DNA of 64,000 nucleotides from Linyphia triangularis (taxonomy: Eukaryota > Arthropoda > Arachnida > Araneae > Linyphiidae): positions 108,349,366 to 108,413,365 of the forward strand of contig OZ021721.1 of assembly GCA_963978545.1 (NCBI GenBank). The letters are read 5' to 3'. A program made the translations under genes and the position numbers. The notes below the pieces were generated by a model that saw nothing but the letters and a program-made list of their open reading frames with translations, searched no databases and had not been told where the DNA came from. Below, piece by piece: positions 23,727 through 36,149 of the stretch. Positions within the stretch are counted from its first letter, which is position 1. Every line of letters starts with the position of its first letter.

Positions 23727-24420
23727 GTTAAAACAAAACTGCATTTTTATTTTGTCATTCTCAATTTTGTGAATTTCATTGATCTTATGATAATTTTAGG
23801 GATAATTTATGGCATGTGCATTCAATTTAAATTAAATTATAATTGAATAAATAATGTTGCAGATGTATTTTCTTTTAAAAATATTGTTAATTAACCCTTT
23901 GCACTCCAGGCCTTTTTCGCGCGGAGGGACCAGCAACTCGAATCATTTTAGGTTCGGTTGGCGTTTACGGATTTTCTTCATGGAAACTAAACCCAGTCAT
24001 TTGCCTTGCATAAAATTTAAGGTCCTCTCGTGTTTCGGCATCCAATCGTGTGGCGCCTGAGAGGCGCCGCTGGAGTGCAAAGGGTTAAGTTTAGTTAAAA
24101 CAAAATTCCTTCATTTACTTTCAACTTTATTTTCCCCCCTTATCTAACAATTTTGTGAATCTCATCAATTTAATTATTACATTTTATTAATAGTTGAGTA
24201 ATGGAAAAAGTATGCTCTTATTATTATATTATGATTGAATAATTAATGTAACAAGATATGTTTCCTTTTAAATATAATTATTATTATTATTTTATATTGC
24301 TAACTAGGTTAAAATAAAACAAAATTATATTAACAGAACTAAAATTTAAGAAGATTTTATCATTCTCATGTGATTTTGTAAATCTTAACGATCGAATGAT
24401 AATTCTAGGAATAACTAAAG
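23727..24420. repeat. Degenerate ~170-215-bp tandem repeat, three units
   Basis: Blocks starting 'ttaaaacaaaa' and containing 'ttttgtgaat.tcat' and 'gaataa.taatgt' recur at about 23728, 24094 and 24305. The units are strongly diverged. The first unit boundary is occupied by the 198-bp MITE at 23891-24088, while the second boundary gives an uninterrupted version of the junction. Confidence 0.6.
23891..24088. mobile_element. piggyBac-like MITE, 198 bp
   Basis: TTAA, then CCCTTTGCACTCCAG on the left; CTGGAGTGCAAAGGG, then TTAA on the right. The 15-bp terminal inverted repeats are perfect. TTAA duplication and a CCC start are the piggyBac hallmarks. The element is GC-richer than its surroundings and has no transposase, so it would be mobilised in trans. 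The 68-codon frame over it is incidental. Confidence 0.9.
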
Positions 24421-25229
24421 ATTATCAAATTTTTTTTAATTAATTCCTCACTTTATCATTATTGAAATACCATTTCCTCAATATTGAAACAATCCTCATT
24501 TTATAGCATTAGTGAAATATTTAGTTTACGTTAGGTTAGCTTTTAAAATTTTGTTTCTCTTTAGGAGACGTTTTTCCAAAAAACGTTTACGTTTAGAAAA
24601 GAAAAGAACCAAAAAGATGCAAAACTCTTCACCAACATCAGTATCCCACCATATCCCGAAACAATGATAAGACAATTGTTTCCAATAAAAAAAAATCCCA
24701 CTTTCTCATCAGTTCTGGTCATTAGGGTGGATCGAAAAAAAACTTTTTTTTATTCGTTTTGGTACTACATTTTTTAGTGGAGATTAGGGTTCTAAACCAA
24801 GACCCTAAAATATGAAGTTCATGAAAAAATATCTTAAGGTTTCTCAAAGCCTCTCCAAAATTGATATTTTTCATAAAAATATATAAAATTTTAGAAAAAC
24901 TATTTCAATTACAAAATCATAGATGTCCCCCGGCGTAATAATTTCTATAAGGTGCTCTAAACAAGTATGTAAAATATCAATTACGAGAAGCAATTATTTA
25001 GAGATTCAAAATTTACTTAATTTTCATTTTTAATCAAAAGTGCATAAAGAAAGAGATTTTATATTTAAAAAAAACAAAAAAAAAAAAAAAAAAAAACATT
25101 AAAAATATAGAAACATAAATATCACCATGCTCAGTTATTACATTAAAGTGCTAAAAACAATACAGCTATACTTTTAATTATTTCAGATGATATTTAAGGG
25201 TACCAGAAGTCCTTAAGGATCTTTCCTAT

Positions 25230-25412
25230 TGGTTGGTTGGTTGTATTCAGATTATCTGGCGCCGTCAGCAACACGAGGGCTATAATGCGCCGAAACATTC
25301 GTCATTAGACAAGCCAACATACATTTACAAACACCCATGCCAACACGGGACTCGAACCCGCAACCTCGCGGTCTAGAAGCTAGCATGCTAACCACTATAC
25401 CGTTTGGTCGGC
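25230..25412 (-). mobile_element. tRNA-derived SINE nested in family D, 12-bp TSD
   Basis: A 183-bp minus-strand copy with GCCGACCAAACGG head, B-box GGGTTCGAGTCCC and CCAACCAACCAA tail. Perfect direct repeats gatctttcctat flank it at 25218-25229 and 25413-25424. One base is missing in the GGCATGGG region relative to other copies. It inserted into the left arm of the surrounding transposon and is therefore younger. Confidence 0.95.
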
Positions 25413-25606
25413 GATCTTTCCTATACTTGTTATGTTACAATCTCCTAGCCCAGTGCATTTAGAAACTACTCTCTATAAAATCTTTAAATTTGTGGAGAAA
25501 ATAAGAAAATGTTCATTTACAGAAATGACATAAATTAAAAGCATGAAAATAGCGTCTAATATAATTTATTATATATTTGAAATCCTTTATGCCAATGCAT
25601 ATGCAG

Positions 25607-26562
25607 TAGAGGTCCTAAATATCGATACTACATCGTTACATAGTAAAAAATATCGATACATGATTTTTTTTTTTTTTTTAGAGTTTTTTGGGACAAATTT
25701 CTACTTTTCATGAATTCATGCCAAAATTGTTTTGATAAATAAATTATAAAAATTGCTTTAATAAATAAATTATAAAAATTGTTTTGATAAATAAATTATA
25801 AAAATTGTTTTAATAAATAAATTATAAAAATGGCTCTAATAAAAAAATTATAAAAATTTTTTTAATAAATAAATTATAAAAATTATTTTGATAAATATCT
25901 TTTAAAAATTGTTTTAATAAATAAATTATAAAAACTGTTTTGATAAATAAATTTTAAAATTGCTTTAATAAATAAATTATAAAAATTGTTTTCATAAAAA
26001 AATTATAAAAATTGTTTTCATAAATAAATTAAAGAAATTGCTTTAATAAATAAATTATAAAAATTGTTTTAGTAAATAAATTATATTATCAATCAGAATA
26101 AGTAAATTATACTATCATTCAGAATAAATAAAATACATTGGGATGTCAATGCATAAATTCACATTGATTTTTAAAGAAGAAATTTCGAAAAGTAGTTTAT
26201 AGCATATTTTGCTGATAGAGATGTTTTTAATATTTATAAAATTAGATGCGAATTCCAGGCACACGCTGGCAACAAAAACGGCGCTATCTTAATGACTACT
26301 AATAAATGATATTATCTTTCTATTACGTCATGTTTTCTTTTTTGTTAGGGTGTCATTTTAACTGTCTCTCAGCCAAGTCCAAACCTTAGTTTTGAAGTTT
26401 TCGAAAAGGAAATAAAGAAAATCGAAAAAACACATGGAACTACAAAACGATCATCAAAAAACTAAAAATGTTTGAAAATATCGATATATCGGTTACTTGT
26501 ATCGATATATTTTTTAAAATATCGATAAAAATATCGTCGAATTTATATATCGCCGACCTCTA
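25607..26562 (-). mobile_element. hAT MITE nested in family D, copy 2, 8-bp TSD
   Basis: The ends are TAGAGGTC on the left and GCCGACCTCTA on the right, with ATCGATAT clusters inside both ends. The 8-bp duplication atatgcag at 25599-25606 and 26563-26570 is perfect, which is diagnostic of hAT-type insertion. The related family D sequence at about 55330 reads 'gtgcatatgcagggg' without an insert. The minus-strand start codon equivalent to that in copy 1 is followed by a stop after three codons. A 26-bp minisatellite lies at about 25725-26090. Confidence 0.93.
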
Positions 26563-26999
26563 ATATGCAGTGGTTCCAGCTGATTTTGTCTTTTTCTATT
26601 TTAATTTTAATTTTTGATAGATAGACATTAAATGAAAACATTTTATGCAATTTCATTAAATGATCTTTTTTGTACCTACTCGCCAAATTTCAAGGTTTTA
26701 TAAAAAGTACTTTCCAAATGTATTGGGCTTGAAGATTGTAACATAGCGAGTATAGGAAAAGATACTTACTAAGACTTCCTTTTGAAACTATTGAACTTCA
26801 TATTTTAGGGTATTGATTTAGATCTCAAAATGGCCAATAAAAAACGCAGTACCAAAACGAATTTTGAAAAAAAGTTTTTTCGATCCACCCTATTGTTCAT
26901 TCCATTACTCATCTCCATAAACGCTTTCCAAGTAAGTAAAAAAGTTATTTATCCGATGCAAAAAAGCTGCCATGGAAAATGATTACATCAATAATTAGA

Positions 27000-27545
27000 C
27001 CCCCTTCGCCTCAATCCACTCTAAGCAGCCGAAATAAATGACTGGCCTAAGTGGTGATTTCCCACCCTTCGAAGCAAAAATCCCACTTGCGCAAACTATG
27101 TGAAAAATACCCCTCTCTTGGTCTTACCCTATCAGGTGTCTCGGGTATTATCTTTGTGCCTTCCGGATGAAAAGCCCGGCTTCGCGGCCTAATCCTCGCC
27201 AGAGCCTGCCCCTTAAACGAATTCGTTCCGCGCAAACTGTTTGCTTCTCGGCCAGATCATTAGCGTGAAACGCCGATCACTTTACTTGACCGCTGCAGGA
27301 TTAGGCTATCAGGGGAGTAGGGGGCTGCGCTTCACTGGGCGCGCCCCAAGCCGAAAGCGCCCTCTGAAACCGATTTTCCGCTTCTCCTCAGAGCCCCCCC
27401 CACCCCTTTCAAAGGCCGCCCCTCCCCTAAGTAACTATCGCAAATGTAATGGCGAAAAGGTATGGTGTTGCCATCTGGCGGTGAGATTCAAAATAACTGA
27501 TTTGTTCCGAAGGGGGAAGAAAAAATTTAACGGCAATCTGTCGTA
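27000..27545. other. GC-rich, apparently single-copy island
   Basis: This is the GC-richest long stretch in the window, with several CpG-bearing words ('ggcgcgcccc', 'cttcgcggcc', 'gcgccctct'). It is not repeated elsewhere in the window. Open frames exist on both strands (27047-27235 minus, 27241-27549 plus) but neither has a recognisable domain or convincing splice context. It could be a promoter or 5' exon region, or a captured fragment. Confidence 0.35.
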
Positions 27546-28068
27546 TTGAAATTTCTATTGTTCTCGTTATCAAATATTAAAAAAGCAAAAAAAAATTTAA
27601 AAAATTACAGATATTTTTTCGTTTTTGATTTCTATAATACTTATAAACATTCATTTAGTAATACATTACTTAAAAAGTATGACTACAAACCAAAATTAAT
27701 GCTTTTCCAAATATACTTGTGAGAAACTGTATATATATTTTAAATACTAAAAAATCGTAAATGCAATTATTTCACCTTTAAATCTGATTAGGATAGTAGA
27801 CATATATTTAAATCCTTTATATTAACTTCGCTTTTGTATGCTTGTCGATGGGGGCGGAAATTGCCACCTTGTCATCATCCAATCGGGTTAAAACTTGGCA
27901 GATAGGTTCGATGTCGATGACAATGTATTCTACCAAATTTGGGATTGTAGCTGTCACTAATTGTCACTTTTCGGAATACTAATAAACCAACTTGCAGTTA
28001 TCCAATTGCATTAAAAAAGCATTGAACCGACCGTTGTTGAAACTCTTTCCTGTTGTCAATTTTTTTTT
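27546..28068. other. Dispersed repeat fragment
   Basis: 'taaatcctttatattaacttc' type sequence at about 27810 recurs at about 39808, where it again leads into 'tttg.atgcttgt' type text. This suggests a shared old repeat of unknown class. No coding frame is supported. Confidence 0.4.
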
Positions 28069-28262
<194 letters not shown>

Positions 28263-28415
28263 CTTTAATCAGAATAAGTAAATGATGTTTGGATATGAGA
28301 GCATAAATTCACCTTCATTTTTAATATATAAATGTTGAAACGTAGTTTGCCGTGCATTTTGCAGATAGAAATGTTTTTGAAATCGCCGCTGTGTTAATGA
28401 ATATAAAAAATTGAC
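28263..28415 (-). mobile_element. Fragment of the TATCGATA hAT MITE
   Basis: 'cagaataagtaaat', 'gcataaattcac', 'tttttaa', 'gtagttt', 'ttttgc.gatagaaatgttttt' and 'cgccgct...gttaatga' occur in the same order as in 26094-26300 of copy 2. The element ends are missing on both sides. Confidence 0.7.
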
Positions 28416-29640
28416 AATGCATACAAAGGATTTTTTAAAAAGCCAATTTTTATGGGTTATATTATTATAAGTGAAATATGCGCCTCTCTTGAATGCTATT
28501 CAGTTTTTGGAGAAACGATAACGATGACTTGCTGAAAAATCAGTTCAAAGCAATCTTTCTGCCTAGCATTGTAACTTAAAGGCTTGTTGAATGAAGTTGA
28601 TGATTTAAAAACATATTTGTAATAAAATAACTACCCATCTCTGAAATTCTATGCATGTTTTGAAAAAGGAAACCACTTTTACATTAAATTATATTTAGCA
28701 ATTTGCACAAAGCCTTTTTCTGCATGAAGTTATGATTCAAAATCAAAACTAAACTGGAATTTTATCAATTTTTTACTCTTACAACCTGAAACTAGAATTT
28801 CTGTTGGCATCTATATATCAAATTGTAGGTTTCGGTGAGATTGCTAAGAATTTAATCATTAACTACAAGGTATTGGTACTTAGACAAGCGCTAAGGACAT
28901 GATGCTGTTTTCTTAAAAGGATTTTTAAAACCTATTAATATATATAAATACTATTTACTAATTATTTTGCAATGAAAAGCATTATTTTGCACAGATTAAT
29001 ATAAAAAAATATTTAGATGAATTAAATTTTGCGGTCAATATCAGAAAATAATTCAAGTTAAAACAGTAAAAGTCACAGCCAAAATCTATCAGAAAATTAA
29101 TTCTTTAAAAAAAAAAACTCCATTGAGAGCTGTTTTCATTGTCTTTTATTCAAAAATTTCTTTTAATATCATCCATTACGCTCTTCGATTTATCCACTAA
29201 AATCTAAAGTATTTCGCCTAGGGATTTAAAAAGCTTCCAAGATTTAATTAAATCTCTCAAATTGAGTCTACTGATTTTTCATAACTATCAATTGTTTCAA
29301 GCTATGTACCCTTTATTTTCAAATGTTTCTTAATTTCAAACAAACATAATAATGATAAATCTGTAAAAATTCATTTATTATTCTCCAAAATATTGATAGC
29401 TGTAAATATTGATAGCTATAAATAATGTATTTAAATATCGTAAATGCCATCTAAAGGAGAATAGAAGCGATGATTTCGAGACAGTGATCGTAGAAATTGA
29501 ATTGATTCTGTGGACTAAAAATCTCTCTACGTATCATCTAGTCTCAACCCGCCGCATAAGATTAATTAACCCTTCACTTAAGGCTTACTTTGTATAAATA
29601 AATAATTTGGCTATTTAAGTGATAAAAACAATATGTTCGT
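28416..29640. other. AT-rich non-coding DNA
   Basis: No element end, array or supported open frame was found. Confidence 0.45.
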
Positions 29641-29650
29641 TCAACACTGC

Positions 29651-29681
<31 letters not shown>

Positions 29682-29825
29682 CAATAATAAAAACAACAAC
29701 AATAACAATAACAACAAAAATAACAATAACTCTAAAAATAACAAAGACAACAATAACAACAATAATAATAATAAGTGCTTGACTTAAGGGCTGTAAGTTT
29801 ACCACTGGGCACTTATCCATCCTAA
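29641..29825 (-). mobile_element. Retroposon 3' end with (ATT/GTT)n tail
   Basis: On the minus strand, 'ggataagtgcccagtgg' and 'cagcccttaagtcaagcac' lead into a trinucleotide array of TTATTATTG-type units about 130 bp long. The arrangement is like the retroposon tail at 23041-23543 but the sequence differs. Very little body is left. Confidence 0.5.
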
Positions 29826-30108
29826 ACAAAGACTAAGGCTAGTCTTTGAATTCTGATCAATTTAGAATTAAAAAGCAAAAGCAATATATTATTAAAAGGA
29901 TTAATATTAACTTCATAAGACATAATTTTTTCTATATTCACATTACGGTCGATCTATTATTTGTAATTACCAGTGATCAATATGTTATAGCAAATAATTG
30001 CAAACATTGATTGTTAAAGCAATTGTTTTTGCAATAAAAGCAATGCTTTCAAACTAAGTTCCTAAATAATAAAGGATATAAGCATAAAAGATATAAGCAA
30101 TTTTAATA

Positions 30109-30325
30109 TACAGGCTGATTGTAATTAAAGTTCTACATTCAAAAAGCTGAAAAATAAGAACCACTGATCAGAATGATCTGAAATTTGACCTGAATATACA
30201 CGAAGAAGGGGGAACGATATGGGATAAGAAGTAAAAAACTATTTCGAGCTACATTTTTAAGCCATACCATTTCTGTTATTTTTGCGTATATTCAGGTCAA
30301 ATTTCAGGTCATTCTAACCAGTGGA

Positions 30326-30360
<35 letters not shown>

Positions 30361-30399
30361 GCTTTGTGAAAGTTGAACTTTAATTATAATCACCTTGTA
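30109..30399. mobile_element. TA-flanked foldback MITE, copy B
   Basis: A 291-bp element starts TA-CAGGCTGATTGTAATTAAAG and ends CTTTAATTATAATCACCTTG-TA. The inner arms also pair: 'gatcagaatgatctgaaatt' against 'aatttcaggtcattctaacc'. The loop contains a T run of about 29. It is the same family as 820-1112. Confidence 0.8.
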
Positions 30400-32257
30400 G
30401 TTTTACTATGGATATGATCTGTAGATTTTATAGCCTTTTTTAGTGGGGCTGGTGATGTATAGTTGCAGTAATATATTATTAATCTAGCTACTTCGACCAA
30501 AAACTTATCCCAGTTAAAGTTAGAGATGCGTTGAAGTACCTAAATTGATCTTACCAAACATACAGGCAGATACACTTCTTATAGTTTAAATATGGAGTTT
30601 ATTGTATAACTATACTATGCTGACCAAAAGAGTTTGAACCGTAATTCACAAACTTACTTGGTCTTATTACTAAATAATGTGAAACAGGAAAATCAGTTTT
30701 ATATTTTAGTGATAACCAATTGAGATCAATTAATTTATATATAATTTAAGTGTATTTTAAAAAGTCTTATTACATAATGTATGATCTTTTTTCTAAGATA
30801 ATTATTTTTATTAAAATCAAATTGTATTAATTTTTCAGCGTAGAAAAAATGTAAAGAATTTTTTTTTTTATTTTCACAATCCGATCTTTAATGTAGTCCA
30901 TATAAAAATATTCCAAATTTTTTAATTAGCAAAAAAGTCAGTTATAGCAAAAAAGTCAAAAAAGTTCATTACTTAGGCAGAGGTTTTAGGAAAGAGAACA
31001 ATAGAACAAAAAGTTCTCAAAGTCAAATAAAAAAAAAAATCCTTAAATTATATTCTGTTCGGTAATCGCTCCTTCTATAGCCGAAAATACAGTGACATGT
31101 ATCCAATAGAAAAGTTTTTTAAATGCAATAACAAAAGGTATATACTGCTGCCATCTATCGGGAATAATCGGAACTCTATCGTTTTCTTTTACTTTTCCTA
31201 GGAAGAGTTGTACTGAACAATATAAAAGAAAGACCATTCTCTCAAAAGAAAGAATATTTTTTTTATCAACATAAAATGAAGGAGCTAAGGAAGGTCGATA
31301 GGCTCGAACCACCGCTCGATTACCACCGTATTCCCTCCCAATTTTTCCATAACTGTAACTCGTAGGTCTCTATTACAAGTGGCGGCCAAAGGGGATTTTC
31401 GGAGGGATGTGAAAGGGGCCATAAAAAGTACTCAAACGTAAAGAGGGGGCTCTTTTATATTCTGTTCTGGTTTTTACAAATGCGTGCGTATCTGAAAGGC
31501 GTCTTTAAGTTTCCGTTAGCAGCAAGACTTTTCTTTCGCGATCTATGAATGAATAATTTTTCAAATGTACGTGATTAGCTCAGATTACACGTATTAACCT
31601 CTTAAGGTATAATTTCATTTTTGATTGTTGGCCAGTTCATGCATTTAATATTTCCTGCATTATAATATCTAACTTTAATTTGCACTTGGAAAGGAGCTGA
31701 AGTTGAATCTAATTACATTTTTATTAACTTTTAAAAATTGTTTTAATAATGACTTTTTAATTGAACTAGTTACACTGGAAATTAACTTTTAAACTAAATT
31801 TATTACTCTTTTCAGTAACTTCTAAATGTGTTAGTTTCATTGCAAATTCTTTAACTAAATTTAATACTTTATTTAATAAATTCTTACTATTTTAATTTCC
31901 TATTTTTCAACATCTTACACTGATTTTCATACATAGTTGAGTTCGAAAAATATTCGTATTCTGTGGCAATAAGAATATAGAAGGCAATTTTTCTAAAAAA
32001 TACTTTTGTGTTCTATAGGAGTGATAAAAACGCAACGGTCTTAACACAAATTTTTATTAATTGTTATTAATACGAAAATAGCAATTGAAAATAAATTTAC
32101 AGAATAAAATGATAAAATTAAGTCACTCAAAAAGTATTCGTTCAAGTTAAAAATGCTAAATTACTTCCTTAGTTTTTATAGGCTAATCATATCCTGGATG
32201 GAAGATGGGTGGAAAAGTAATGTTTTCCAATGATATGTGATTTAAATAAATTATAAT
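30400..32257. other. Non-coding DNA, no feature seen
   Basis: The minus-strand frame at 31043-31312 (89 codons) has a fairly balanced composition but no recognisable domain. 31300-31520 is slightly GC-raised. Neither is called. Confidence 0.35.
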
Positions 32258-32612
32258 AATTAATAGTTTAAAAAACTAAAAATACGCTTTAATAGAAAAG
32301 TGAACTAAAAAGTAGAAAATAATTTTAAATAAGTTTGAAATAAGAATAGAGTGATTAACAAGAAATATTTATTTAATCGTAAAAAAGCGTGGGGTTCTTG
32401 ATGTCAATTGTTGAAAATATTTAATGACAGATATTGGTAAAAGTAGAGCCATTATGAAAATATCTTAAAAAACACCCCACGCTTTTTTACGATAAAATAA
32501 ATATTTCTTGTTAATCACTCTATTCTTATTTCAAACTTATTTAAAATTATTTTCTACTTTTTAGGTCACTTTTCTATTAAAGCGTATTTCTTAGTTTTTT
32601 AAACTATTAATT
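32258..32612. repeat. Large near-perfect palindrome, 138-bp arms, ~78-bp spacer
   Basis: The arms 32258-32395 and 32474-32612 are reverse complements with only two substitutions and one single-base indel. The centre reads 'gcgtggggt' ... 'accccacgc' around a 78-bp spacer. The outer part of the right arm is repeated once more at about 32613-32690 with more changes. No flanking duplication was found. It could be a foldback element or a recent inverted duplication. Confidence 0.92.
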
Positions 32613-32956
32613 ATTTTCTACTTTTTAGTTTGGTTTTCTATTAAAGCGTGTTTTTTTAGTTTTTAAACTATTAATTATTTTTTCTGTAAACTCTAATTTT
32701 TTTTTTTAGTTAGTGTACAAAACTCTCCAGTTGTTTCTGCCAATAGTCACATGCTTGTCTCAAATTTAAGTCATGTGTATGCCTTAGTACACACCGTATT
32801 ACTTGGCACAAAACACTACCGTGTCTCTGAATATGAAAAATCACTAATCCTGAAGATCCTGGTAAGGATAATGCGACTAAAAAAACACGCTTTGTATAAC
32901 CGTCGTTCAAACGACAAATCTTTCAAACGGCACACCAGGGTTTTCATTCCGGAGAA

Positions 32957-32998
32957 GGTTGGTTGGTTGGAATTTAACGGCTCAAGGGCAACACGAGC
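32957..32998 (-). mobile_element. SINE tail fragment
   Basis: GGTTGGTTGGTTGG followed by 'ctcaagggcaacacgag' matches the tail of the subfamily truncated at 375-430. No flanking duplication was found. The 136-codon frame over it (32751-33161) is incidental. Confidence 0.6.
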
Positions 32999-33296
32999 TA
33001 ATCCTTGTGATAAAGCGACAAACTTATTGAATTGCCATCGGTCCTTAATAAGTATGCCAAATTTCGAGTTAATCCGACGTTTTGAAGGGGGTCAAAATCA
33101 TGTTCAAAGATTCCGTTACATACTAACATACATGCGTCTGAAGCTAATAAAATCGTATTAAAAAGGGTAAATTTCTGAGTGCTATATCTTTTTAAGTGAA
33201 AAACCTCGCTATATTAAGCTTTTAATTATCGAAAGAATTGAGAATTTAAAAAATTTCAAAAATTAACAGGTAATGGCTGATCGTCTTCGATTTACT

Positions 33297-33415
33297 GTTC
33301 AACATTGTCATTGATTTGAAAATCAACAATGTCATGGATTGCAATCTTTGATTAGCTGATCAACAACGTCATTGATTAGAAAATCAACAGCATCATGGAG
33401 AATTATTTTTGATTA
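33297..33415. repeat. ~60-bp imperfect direct repeat with inverted words
   Basis: 'tcaacattgtcattgatttg' and 'aaaatcaacaatgtcatgga' are followed by a second version with 'caacaacgtcattgatta' and 'aaaatcaacagcatcatgga'. Each unit is also partly self-complementary (cattgatt / aatcaa). Confidence 0.65.
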
Positions 33416-33517
33416 TGTATTTCGACAGACACTATATACAAAAGAATATAAAGAATATATATCTATAATGCTGAGTGGATCTTTGAATACCATGAACTGA
33501 ACCAAAATGGGTTAACG

Positions 33518-33774
33518 TGTCACAGCACACTCTGAAAAAATATCATCTGCGTGCGATAGGTAGGAGATTTCAGTCCTACCTGTGATACTGCATATAGCTT
33601 TTTAGTTCGATCTTTTGCGCTTTCAAGTTTTTTTGGATTGATACTCAAACGTTTCCACTTTTAAAAGTTATGTTTAAGTTTTATTCTTAGTTGAACTTTT
33701 TACTCGCGTTAAAAATATCCACCTGAAATAAAATATTACCATCAGAAAACACACAATGGTGACCCGGACGTGAT
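33518..33774 (+). mobile_element. LTR stump with tRNA-Trp-type primer binding site
   Basis: A segment beginning TGTCACAGCACACTCTG and ending ...AAAACACACA (33518-33755) has TG...CA ends. It is followed after one base by tggtgacccggacgtgat (33757-33774). This matches the 18-nt primer binding site complementary to the 3' end of tRNA-Trp at 17 of 18 positions. An AATAAA-like signal lies near the LTR end. No gag or pol coding sequence follows, so it is a truncated LTR retrotransposon. The 5' LTR limit is inferred from the TG start only. Confidence 0.65.
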
Positions 33775-34540
33775 GTACTTTTCTAGACTTGAAAACAAAT
33801 GTCAAATTGTAGGTATATCGAAATTTGTATATAAATTCAGTGTTCTTCAAAGTGAATATTTATCTAAAACAATGATCGAAACTACTTCTAATAATAATTT
33901 CAGATATGCCATTTCAAAATCGCATGTTTTTTGGAAAATATTTTTTTTGAAAGTTTAAAAACTCAAAACACCAAGAAAAAGTTTTTGAAACCCCTCAGAA
34001 AATGTATAGAGTCTGTTATTTTTTAGCCTTTTTGTTACTCATAGCACGTTCTCTAATCTTTACCCTTCATTTTCTAATGTTTTCTTTTCTTACAATATCT
34101 GAATCTATTGATAGAAGTAGTGAAAGGCACAGATCCCTTCTAAGTTCGCACTTGTATTTAAGTAACATATATCCTAAAAATTAAGTAGATCATCTTTGAG
34201 CAATGTTTTATCTATTTGATCTCTTTTCAAGTTGATTTTCTATTTAAAAGACAATGGTGGCACAGTGAAGCTCAATTGTGTATCTCCATTAATAATAAAA
34301 TTCTGAACCAGAATTTAACTGAAATAGTGCTTCAAAATTTACGTAACCCTTGACACTTATAGAAAAAGCAATACAGCTTTTGATACTAATTCAATGATGA
34401 TTCAAAAAATTAATTAAAAAATAGTTATATACTTTATTTGTTTATTTTTAGAAACAAATTTCCCCCCAAAAGCCATACTTTATTTACCTCTCAAATCTCT
34501 TTTACTTCTGTGTCTGTTATACTTATCTAAAACAGTCGCG
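33775..34540. other. AT-rich non-coding DNA
   Basis: Possibly begins with a few bases of LTR-element leader. The short frames at 33770-33958 and 34002-34184 are not recognisable. Confidence 0.4.
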
Positions 34541-34550
34541 GAAGTTTTGA

Positions 34551-34732
34551 TTGGTTTGTTTGTACGCTCAACGACCTATTTTTGTGCACAATAACAGCTA
34601 ATCAGGCCGGGACTTACAGCTTAACGCAGATTCCAAACCACAACGAACATCCATGCCTAACCCAGGATTCAAACCCGGCACCTTTGGCATGCGATATCAG
34701 AGCTTTAACCCCACAGCCATCAGCGAGGCTCT
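34551..34732 (-). mobile_element. Second tRNA-like SINE family, 10-bp TSD
   Basis: 182 bp on the minus strand begin near 'cctcgctgatggctgtggggt', contain a B-box-like GGGTTTGAATCC and 'ttaggcatggatgttcg', and end in a CAAACAAACCAA tail. Flanks gaagttttga at 34541-34550 and 34733-34742 are identical. The body after the tRNA-like head differs from the main SINE family, although 'taggcatgg.tgtt' is shared. Confidence 0.7.
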
Positions 34733-34742
34733 GAAGTTTTGA

Positions 34743-36149
<1,407 letters not shown>

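Larger units (their letters stand above)
24723..26892. mobile_element. TA-flanked foldback DNA transposon (family D), with nested insertions
   Basis: The left end is TA-GGGTGGATCGAAAAAA (24723 on) and the right end TTTTTTCGATCCACCC-TA (to 26892). The terminal inverted repeats run about 97 bp, and further inverted similarity continues inward ('gttacaatctcctagccca' against 'tgggcttgaagattgtaac'). After removal of the SINE at 25230-25412 and the hAT element at 25607-26562, with their duplications, about 1.0 kb remains. TA at both ends points to a Tc1/mariner-like mechanism, though no transposase remains. A related partial copy at 55130-55550 lacks both insertions. Confidence 0.85.
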
